Shown here: piece after piece, positions 25,827 to 31,614 of the stretch
Layout: every line of letters begins with the position of its first letter
Position numbering within the stretch: position 1 is the stretch's first letter
NCBI GenBank assembly: GCA_031278545.1
Contig: JAITKF010000110.1
Span: forward strand, 1-33,283
DNA from: Prevotellaceae bacterium
Lineage (GTDB): Bacteria; Bacteroidota; Bacteroidia; Bacteroidales; UBA932
DNA: 33,283 bases
Direction of reading: 5' to 3'
Position numbers and translations under genes: made by a program
Notes under the pieces: generated by a model
What the model saw: only the letters and a program-made list of their open reading frames with translations
Database searches by the model: none
Told to the model about the DNA's origin: nothing

Positions 25827-25834
25827 CAAAGGTA
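25827..25834 (-). promoter_or_regulatory. -7 element of the tatD-ansA unit
   Basis: TACCTTTG on the minus strand, 11 nt before the TatD start codon. No clear -33 partner. Confidence 0.55.
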
Positions 25835-26023
25835 CGAATATTTACAGATATTCACCTCTTGCCCCACAGTGTCCCGTAGCTTTCTTATATGCCTCGCAGA
25901 CCATATTGTTTTCTTGGTGTTCTAAAAAAGTTTTTGCGCATGCGCGAAATGGGTGTGGGTATGCTTTCCGGTTATTTCTGTTTTCTTGAAATTTCCGTTG
26001 GTTTTAGTTTTTTTATTTTTATA

Positions 26024-26464
26024 TTATTTCCGCTTTTTTTTGAAGAATGTTCGGAGTAGGCGTGCGCAGTCGTCTTCTAATAGGCCTTTTTCTATGGTTG
26101 TTTTAGGGTGCAGCAGGCGTCCGGCGACTGATGTGAATCCTCGTTTTGGGTCGGATGCGCCGAAGACTATTCGTCCGATTTGTGCCCAGTAGAGCGCGCC
26201 GGCGCACATGGGGCATGGTTCTAAGGTGACGTAAAGGGTGCATTGCGGGAGATATTTCCCGCCGATCGCATGGGCGGCGGCGGTGATAGCTTGCATTTCG
26301 GCGTGGGCAGTGGGATCGTTGAGTGTTTCGGTTAGGTTGTGTGCGCGGGCGATGAGGTGGTTGCCGCAGGTGATTATGCATCCGATCGGTGTTTCGTCGT
26401 GGTCGAATGCCGCTTGTGCTTCTTTTAGCGCTTCGCGCATGCAGGCGGTGTCGGTTGAGTACAT
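26024..26464 (-). CDS. tadA: tRNA-specific adenosine deaminase TadA-like nucleoside deaminase
   Basis: Zinc-dependent deaminase expected to convert adenosine 34 of tRNA-Arg to inosine. The ATG at 26464 gives 146 residues. Zinc and catalytic residues are His54 and Glu56 in HAEMQAI and Cys84 and Cys87 in EPCPMCAGA; the later GASDPKRG motif is typical of TadA. The frame stays open upstream into the cytidine deaminase gene, but that part is a shadow reading frame. It ends with a basic tail FFKKKRK. It is the third gene after purQ and cdd (29 nt gap). A guanine deaminase-like role cannot be excluded but is less likely. Confidence 0.88.
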   Translation of the reverse strand: MYSTDTACMREALKEAQAAFDHDETPIGCIITCGNHLIARAHNLTETLNDPTAHAEMQAITAAAHAIGGKYLPQCTLYVTLEPCPMCAGALYWAQIGRIVFGASDPKRGFTSVAGRLLHPKTTIEKGLLEDDCARLLRTFFKKKRK

Positions 26465-26493
26465 GTGTGATGTGTGGGTGATGTGGTGGGTGG

Positions 26494-26964
26494 TTAGCCG
26501 GTGAAGCTTAGTGGTAGGAGGTCGCTGACGCGGTCGACTATTTGTATTTTGCGGGCGCTGCCCATGATGATTCGTATTGGATGGCCTGAGTGTGTTTCGT
26601 ATTCGAGGAGTACTTGTCGGCAGTTGCCGCAGGGGTATACGGGTTCGAGGCTTTCGTGGCCGTCTTTTTCTGCGTTGATGGCAATGGCTCGTATTGGTAT
26701 GTTCGGGTATTGTGCATTGGCGTAAAATAGGGCTACTCGTTCGGCGCATAGGCCGGAGGGGTAAGCGGCGTTTTCTTGGTTATTGCCGCAGATGATTTTT
26801 CCGTTTTCGAGTAGGACTGCTGCACCGACGCGGAAGTGTGAGTATGGTGCGTAGGCTTGTTGCATGGCTTGGGTGGCTTTTTGCAGTAGGGTGGCGTCGG
26901 CTGCCGGGAGTTGGATGGGGCTGTCGGCGCAGTGGATGGTGATTTCTATTGTTTTTTTTGTCAT
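26494..26964 (-). CDS. cdd: Cytidine deaminase
   Basis: Hydrolytically deaminates cytidine and deoxycytidine to uridine and deoxyuridine for pyrimidine salvage. The 156-residue homotetramer-type protein has the substrate-side segment YSHFRVGAAVLLENGKIICGNNQENAAYPSGL, then zinc and catalytic residues Cys73, Glu75 (CAERVALF) and Cys112 and Cys115 (PCGNC). It begins only 4 nt after the purQ stop and is followed by tadA, forming a compact nucleotide-metabolism operon. The coding strand is very rich in A and C, more so than in the tatD gene. Confidence 0.95.
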   Translation of the reverse strand: MTKKTIEITIHCADSPIQLPAADATLLQKATQAMQQAYAPYSHFRVGAAVLLENGKIICGNNQENAAYPSGLCAERVALFYANAQYPNIPIRAIAINAEKDGHESLEPVYPCGNCRQVLLEYETHSGHPIRIIMGSARKIQIVDRVSDLLPLSFTG

Positions 26965-26968
26965 TTTT

Positions 26969-27658
26969 TTATGCGAGCATTTTTAGTATTGATTTGAAAA
27001 TCGGTAGTCCGTCGGTGTTGCCTAATTCTATGTCGGCGGCGCGTTCGGGGTGGGGCATCATGCCGTATATGTTTTTCCCGATGTTGCATATTCCGGCGAT
27101 GTTGTTGACTGAGCCGTTGGGGTTGGCTGATTCTGATACGTTGCCGTGGGCGTCGCAGTAGCGGAAGAGTACTTGGTCATTTTTTTGTAGGAGGGTAAGG
27201 GTTTGGGCGTCGGCATGGTAACGTCCGTCGGCGTGGGCGATGGGTATTTTGAGAGGTTGTGTTTTGTTTAGGAAGCGAGTTAGGTATGCTGTTTTGCTGT
27301 CGGGCAGGAGGTGTGTGTTTTTGCAGATGAATTGTTGGTTGGTGTTGGGTAGTAGTATACCCGGTAGCAGGCCGCTTTCGCATAGGATTTGAAAGCCGTT
27401 GCATATACCCATTACAAAGCCGCCTCGTCCGGCAAATTCTATTATTTCGTGCATTATTGGCGAAAATTTTGCTAGGGCGCCGCAACGTAAATAGTCGCCA
27501 TATGAAAAGCCTCCGGGTAAGAGGATTCCGTGTACGTTTTTTAAATCATGGTCTTTGTGCCATAGCGTAACGACTTCTTGTTGCAGGATGTCTCGAAATG
27601 TATAGATCATATCGTGGTCACAGTTGGAACCGGGGAATATTACTACGCCAAATTTCAT
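26969..27658 (-). CDS. purQ: Phosphoribosylformylglycinamidine synthase, glutaminase subunit PurQ
   Basis: Supplies ammonia from glutamine for the fourth step of purine synthesis, working with a separate PurL subunit not in this window. The 229-residue class I amidotransferase starts KFGVVIFPGSNCDHD, has LLPGGFSYGDYLRCGA, the nucleophile Cys86 in GICNGFQ, and the His-Glu pair in MMPHPERA. Many purQ genes are shorter or fused into a single long PurL, so this indicates the split-subunit arrangement. It opens the purQ-cdd-tadA operon, with a -7 element 33 nt upstream. Coding strand unusually A/C-rich (about 80 percent in one counted 60-base row). Confidence 0.93.
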   Translation of the reverse strand: MKFGVVIFPGSNCDHDMIYTFRDILQQEVVTLWHKDHDLKNVHGILLPGGFSYGDYLRCGALAKFSPIMHEIIEFAGRGGFVMGICNGFQILCESGLLPGILLPNTNQQFICKNTHLLPDSKTAYLTRFLNKTQPLKIPIAHADGRYHADAQTLTLLQKNDQVLFRYCDAHGNVSESANPNGSVNNIAGICNIGKNIYGMMPHPERAADIELGNTDGLPIFKSILKMLA

Positions 27659-27691
27659 ATAAATATACGGGTTTATGAGTTAAATACGATG

Positions 27692-27699
27692 CAAATATA
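27692..27699 (-). promoter_or_regulatory. -7 element of the purQ operon
   Basis: TATATTTG on the minus strand, 33 nt before the purQ start codon, in the 93-nt gap after the sirtuin gene. Confidence 0.5.
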
Positions 27700-27751
27700 C
27701 GGGATTTTTTTAAATTGCTTAGTTGTTGTTTTGCTTCTTCGGTTGTCTTGT

Positions 27752-28435
27752 TCAATGACCCAGTAGCTCGTCTACGACTTTCTTTAGTCCTGTGCTTGCT
27801 GGTTCTTTGATGTAGCGTACATTGGGCATGTCGGTGTATACGTCGTTCGGGTCGACTATAAATTTCGGGGTGCGCGCCGGTACGTAGTGAATGAGCCCCG
27901 CCGCCGGATATACTACGAGAGAAGTGCCGACAACGATGTAGATGTCGGCCTTTTGGCTGAGCGCGGCGGCGGGTTCGATCATGGGTACAGCCTCGCCGAA
28001 CCATACGATGTGCGGGCGCAGTTGTGCGCCTTTGGGGTCGGTCATTCCTTCGGTCAGCGCCCATCCTTCAATGTCGACGATGTAGTCGGGGTCGACGGTG
28101 CTGCGTGCTTTTTTGAGTTCGCCGTGGAGGTGCAGCACGTTCGTCGAGCCGGCGCGTTCGTGCAGGTCGTCTACGTTTTGTGTGATGATGTGTACTTCGT
28201 ATGCCTGCTCCAGCCGTGCCAGTTCATAGTGTCCAGCGTTGGGTTGTGCGTTTAGTAGCTGCTTTCGCCGGAGGTTGTAAAAGTCTAGTACTAATTTCCG
28301 GTTTTTCAGCCAGCCTTCGTAGGTGGCTACGTCTTCAATCCGATGTTGTTCCCACAATCCCCCGCTGTCGCGGAATGTGCTGATGCCGCTCTCGGCGCTT
28401 ACTCCCGCGCCTGATAATACAACTATTTTTTTCAT
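27752..28435 (-). CDS. Sir2-family NAD-dependent deacylase lacking the zinc cysteines
   Basis: Removes acyl groups from protein lysines using NAD. The 227-residue core has GAGVSAESGISTFRD (NAD site), TQNVDDLHERAG, catalytic His104 in HLHGE and GTSLVVYPAAGL. Residues Tyr53 and Arg56 (FYNLRR) occupy the place of the SIRT5 Tyr-x-x-Arg pair that binds succinyl and malonyl groups, so a desuccinylase or demalonylase is predicted. The four cysteines that normally hold zinc after the catalytic His are absent; the stretch ARSTVDPDYIVDIEGWAL has none. Similar zinc-less forms are known to me in Bacteroidota. The start is 6 nt after the hydrogenase-like gene, so it is almost certainly in that operon. Confidence 0.9.
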   Translation of the reverse strand: MKKIVVLSGAGVSAESGISTFRDSGGLWEQHRIEDVATYEGWLKNRKLVLDFYNLRRKQLLNAQPNAGHYELARLEQAYEVHIITQNVDDLHERAGSTNVLHLHGELKKARSTVDPDYIVDIEGWALTEGMTDPKGAQLRPHIVWFGEAVPMIEPAAALSQKADIYIVVGTSLVVYPAAGLIHYVPARTPKFIVDPNDVYTDMPNVRYIKEPASTGLKKVVDELLGH

Positions 28436-28441
28436 ACTGTT

Positions 28442-29815
28442 CTATTTGATTATGTGTCTTTCTGTTTGATATGTTTTCATTTCTTCGTCGCGTATAGCGC
28501 ATTCATCTATTTTCTCTTTTCCCCATATTTTTTCCATGATTTTGATAGCTTGTTCCTGTGGTAGCAGTCCTTGCTTCTCGCTACGCGTTTGGATGAAGAT
28601 GCAGTGTTCGACGGCGGCTTGTCCGCGTACAATGTCTTCGGCTAACGCTTCACAGCTTGGCGCACCGCACGCGCCACAATCGACGCCCGGTAAGGCGCGT
28701 TTCAGTTCGCGGGCTTTCTCCATTTTTTGCAGCGCTTTGGTAATATCCAAATCGTATTTAACCATCGAGCGGGGACGGATTTGACCGACGTCAATCGCGC
28801 CCGAGAGGTATTGTCGATACTCGTCGATGGCGTCATTGGCGCTGGCCTGCGCTTGGGCGTTAAGACGGATGCACTCGGCGGCCAGAAAACGATTGTAGGG
28901 GGTCAGGATACCACCTGAACAGCTTTCGTCGCAGGCGCGCAGTTCTAAGTAATCGACGCCGGAAATCTCGTCGTTTTCGATACGTTCCAAAAATTCCACG
29001 ACGTTTTCGATACCGTCAATAGCCAGCCCTTTGCCGTCGATATGGCGGACTTCGCCGCCGGTGAGCGACCATGTCATGCCGCGTGCCGAGACTTGCGTTT
29101 CATGGGTTGTTGCGGGGAGTTCTTTCCCGCGTTCCTGCAATACGCGATTGTACATGTAATTCATGTTGATTACACCATCAATTGGCGATGCATAGTCGCC
29201 TACCGGCGCTTTGATGGAGGCGATTTTAGCGGCGCAGGGCGTGAGGTAGAAGATACCGACGTCGGCGGGGTCGACGCCTTGTCGGGCATACCATTGCCGG
29301 AAATATTCGGTCGTTACTTCGAGAGGTTGTTTCAGTCGCAGGACATGGTCGACCAGGGCCGGGAAACGGATTTGTATCAGGCGTGTTACTGCCGGACAGA
29401 AGGAGGAGATTACCGGTTTTTCGTGCGTTTGGAGGTAGCGGTTGATTTCGTCAATTAAGAAATCGACGCTGTGCTCCGCCTCACGTACATCGGTAAAACC
29501 GAGGTGTAGCAGGATGTCCATAATTTCCCGACGGGATACCGTAGCGCCAAATTGCCCGATAAATATCGAGGGGATCAGTAAAATCCGGCGTCGATACCGG
29601 AAAATATCTTTGAAATCATCGTCCTCTACCACGATGGCGCGCGTGGGACAGACGCGGTGGCATTCGCCGCAGTCGATGCACCATACGGGGTAGAGTAACG
29701 CCTTGCCGCCGTGGACGCGTAAGGCTTCCGTCGGACACACTTTCATGCAGTGCGAACAACCTGTACAGACGTCGTGTCGTATTTTTAACGCATGATGAAA
29801 TGCTTGTTGTTCCAT
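28442..29815 (-). CDS. [FeFe]-hydrogenase-like iron-sulfur protein with RnfB-type cluster domain
   Basis: Order of parts in 457 residues: two ferredoxin [4Fe-4S] motifs (Cys17/20/23/27 and Cys46/49/52/56), a hydrogenase large-subunit-like domain, and a C-terminal CGACGAPSCEALAEDI cluster domain (four Cys) as in RnfB. The four H-cluster cysteine positions seem kept: Cys140 in SFCPA, Cys194 in TPCAAK, Cys295 and Cys299 in ACDESCSGG. The proton-relay cysteine, normally the first of the CC pair, is Phe, and the canonical GGCxxGGG context is lost. It resembles the putative sensory group rather than catalytic enzymes. I start at 29815, where family members usually begin; an ATG at 29839 would overlap the upstream gene by 10 nt. 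No PAS domain is seen. Confidence 0.82.
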   Translation of the reverse strand: MEQQAFHHALKIRHDVCTGCSHCMKVCPTEALRVHGGKALLYPVWCIDCGECHRVCPTRAIVVEDDDFKDIFRYRRRILLIPSIFIGQFGATVSRREIMDILLHLGFTDVREAEHSVDFLIDEINRYLQTHEKPVISSFCPAVTRLIQIRFPALVDHVLRLKQPLEVTTEYFRQWYARQGVDPADVGIFYLTPCAAKIASIKAPVGDYASPIDGVINMNYMYNRVLQERGKELPATTHETQVSARGMTWSLTGGEVRHIDGKGLAIDGIENVVEFLERIENDEISGVDYLELRACDESCSGGILTPYNRFLAAECIRLNAQAQASANDAIDEYRQYLSGAIDVGQIRPRSMVKYDLDITKALQKMEKARELKRALPGVDCGACGAPSCEALAEDIVRGQAAVEHCIFIQTRSEKQGLLPQEQAIKIMEKIWGKEKIDECAIRDEEMKTYQTERHIIK

Positions 29816-29829
29816 GAGCTTACGGCTGG

Positions 29830-30252
29830 TTAGGGACAAGGTTGCAGATTGACGGCAATCGTGAGCGTCGTGCCTTTCCCGACAACAGAATCAATGTGAA
29901 ACCGGTCGGCATTTTCGAGGATATTAGGTAATCCCATGCCTGCGCCGAAGCCCATCTCGCGCACTTCCGCCGAAGCGGTCGAAAAACCTCGTTGCATGGC
30001 CAGTTCAATATCGGGAATTCCCGGCCCTTCGTCTTCGAGCCGTAACAATATCCGCACAGGGTCAATATCGGCGGTAATGACGCCGCGGTGGGCGTGCGCT
30101 ACAATATTGACCTCCGCCTCGTACAGCGCCACCACTACCCGTTTGGTTACACTGGGGTCGATATTCAGTTGCTTCAACGTCTTTTTTACCTGACTCGACG
30201 CATCGCCGGCGCGGGTAAAATCGCCTCCCTGTACATGAAAAGTCAGTTGCAT
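29830..30252 (-). CDS. RsbW-like histidine-kinase-type ATPase (anti-sigma factor family)
   Basis: A 140-residue stand-alone ATP-binding domain, cytoplasmic. The N-box is YEAEVNIVAHA with Asn49, the G1 box DEGPGIPD begins at Asp74, and the G2 box GFGAGMGL is at 101-108. This is the GHKL fold of RsbW/SpoIIAB serine kinases. No sensor or histidine is attached. It lies between the DRTGG gene (28 nt) and the hydrogenase-like gene (14 nt), a neighbourhood I know from Firmicutes and Bacteroidota, so a role in signalling from the iron-sulfur protein is inferred. No sigma-factor gene is adjacent, so its phosphorylation target is unknown. Confidence 0.85.
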   Translation of the reverse strand: MQLTFHVQGGDFTRAGDASSQVKKTLKQLNIDPSVTKRVVVALYEAEVNIVAHAHRGVITADIDPVRILLRLEDEGPGIPDIELAMQRGFSTASAEVREMGFGAGMGLPNILENADRFHIDSVVGKGTTLTIAVNLQPCP

Positions 30253-30280
30253 CGTGGATTTCCGTTAGGGTTCGACATCG

Positions 30281-30625
30281 TTAATACACCGGTTTCAATC
30301 CGGCGGAGTAGAGGATTCCGGCTGCTTTGAACATCGAAAAGGGGCTTTGGATAATTACCATATCATTGTCGGCAGCCAGCGACAGCATATCGGGGGTCGC
30401 TTTTTTGTGGCGGACAAAGAGGATGTATTGGGCGTCGGACATTTCGGCGGTGCGGATAGCCTGATTATTCGACAGGCCGGTAATCAGCAAAAAGTTTGAA
30501 CATTTTTGCGTCAGCACATCGCTCATTAAGTCCGAGGCAAAGCCGTACTCGACAAATTCCTGCGCTCGCCCTGTACCGCAGACAATCTCGCCGTTGACTA
30601 ATTGGGCTACTTCTTGTAATGTCAT
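30281..30625 (-). CDS. DRTGG-domain protein
   Basis: A 114-residue single-domain protein. Segments VNGEIVCGTGRAQEFVEYGFASDLMSDVL and a NFLLITGLSNNQAIRTAEM stretch match the DRTGG fold, a ligand-binding domain found beside CBS domains and in phosphate acetyltransferase-like proteins. The C-terminus (SPFSMFKAAGILYSAGLKPVY) is also typical. The start at 30625 fits the domain; the longer frame to 30670 adds 15 unconserved residues. Its gene recurs with ATPase and hydrogenase-like genes, and here it is 45 nt after tonB. The ligand is unknown. Confidence 0.78.
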   Translation of the reverse strand: MTLQEVAQLVNGEIVCGTGRAQEFVEYGFASDLMSDVLTQKCSNFLLITGLSNNQAIRTAEMSDAQYILFVRHKKATPDMLSLAADNDMVIIQSPFSMFKAAGILYSAGLKPVY

Positions 30626-30670
30626 AACAGAATTAAATGTGTGTTGAGGGGTTGGACATATCATTGGCAC

Positions 30671-31438
30671 TTACTGCGCGAAAAAGCGGTAGATAATGTA
30701 CCCCGCCTGCCGGTTAGGAGCTGCGGCATCGACTTCAAAGCGCGACAGGCGCGCCATCGTTACGGCGGCTTCCTGCAAACAGCGGTCGCTCGACGAAGCG
30801 GGCACGTCTATTTTGGTCGTTTTTACATACCCGCGCCTGTCGGCTTCGATGAGCACCTTAATATCTCCGCCGTGCAGGCACTGGTAGGCCGGCACGGGTA
30901 ACGAAAAGGCTTTCCGGTTGCCCAGCTCGTATCGGATGACCGACGGTCCCTGATAGACGGCCGTAGCAGTTGCCGCCGGCTTGTTCGACGGTCGGGCGAC
31001 GTCGTCAGCGCCTTGCATGTCGAGCACTTGCTGCCGGGCGGCATTCAGTTTGTCCTGCACCTGTCGGGCTTCGTCGTACAACTGGTTGGTGTTGGTGTTG
31101 CGGTCGTCGCGCAGGGGCTGGTTTTGCAATTCGGCAACGTTGACGGCGACGTTGCGTACTTCGGCGACGTTGACCGACGGACGGTTCGCAATTTGCCGGT
31201 TTAATGCGCTCATCACCATCGCGCGTTGCTGTTCTTGCCGTTGTTGGAGTTCCTTAGGATCCGGTTCTGAGAAGTCGAGCATAATAGAAATCTCCTTTGT
31301 GCCGATAGAATATAATTTAGCCGAAAGAAGGATAATGACTACACCTAAATGAAATAATACCGTGCCGTAGCAGCCTGTACTATGTTCACGGAAAAAACCG
31401 TGAAAAGTAAGTTTCCGTTGCAATACCCTTAGTGTCAT
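30671..31438 (-). CDS. TonB-like energy transducer
   Basis: Probable inner-membrane protein that spans the periplasm and drives outer-membrane receptors. Of 255 residues, the first 23 are basic and cytoplasmic, and one transmembrane segment follows at about 24-43 (YGTVLFHLGVVIILLSA). A charged coiled region comes next (KELQQRQEQQRAMVMSALNRQ and LYDEARQVQDKLNAARQQ). The C-terminal 80 residues have the TonB pattern (LPVPAYQCLHGGDIKVLIEADRRGYVKTTKID and RCLQEAAVTMARLSRF). ExbB and ExbD genes are not present. Its ATG lies only 6 nt after the 3' end of tRNA-Lys, so it is probably transcribed with that tRNA. Calling it TonB-like is safer than TonB. Confidence 0.72.
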   Translation of the reverse strand: MTLRVLQRKLTFHGFFREHSTGCYGTVLFHLGVVIILLSAKLYSIGTKEISIMLDFSEPDPKELQQRQEQQRAMVMSALNRQIANRPSVNVAEVRNVAVNVAELQNQPLRDDRNTNTNQLYDEARQVQDKLNAARQQVLDMQGADDVARPSNKPAATATAVYQGPSVIRYELGNRKAFSLPVPAYQCLHGGDIKVLIEADRRGYVKTTKIDVPASSSDRCLQEAAVTMARLSRFEVDAAAPNRQAGYIIYRFFAQ

Positions 31439-31444
31439 TTTCAG

Positions 31445-31517
31445 TGACCCCGGTGGGGGTCGAACCCACGACCCACAGATTAAGAGTCTGTTGCTCTACC
31501 AACTGAGCTACGGAGTC
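31445..31517 (-). tRNA. tRNA-Lys (anticodon CTT)
   Basis: A 73-nt tRNA: acceptor arms GACTCCG and CGGGGTC (one G-T pair), discriminator A, D-arm TAGCTCAGTTGGTAGAGCA, anticodon stem ACAGA/TCTGT with loop CTCTTAA, and T-arm GTGGGTTCGACCCCCAC. No CCA is encoded. It lies 6 nt before the tonB-like start codon and 13 nt after a -7 element. Confidence 0.95.
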
Positions 31518-31529
31518 TGATTTGAGGGA

Positions 31530-31537
31530 CAAAGATA
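31530..31537 (-). promoter_or_regulatory. -7 element of the tRNA-Lys/tonB-like transcript
   Basis: TATCTTTG on the minus strand, 12 nt upstream of the tRNA 5' end. A TTTG occurs 15 nt further upstream (31553-31556), closer than usual. It is the only promoter element seen for the tonB-like to sirtuin gene set. Confidence 0.6.
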
Positions 31538-31614
31538 CATAAAATTTCCATGCAAAACATACAGCCGGATGTAAAATCTGCAGCGGCGCGAACTAATGCT
31601 TACATTTTTATAAG

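Noticed and set aside
25816-26023. T-rich intergenic stretch after tadA as a terminator or regulatory RNA.
   Set aside because: Long T-runs are present on the plus strand, but no stable stem precedes them in the direction of tadA transcription.
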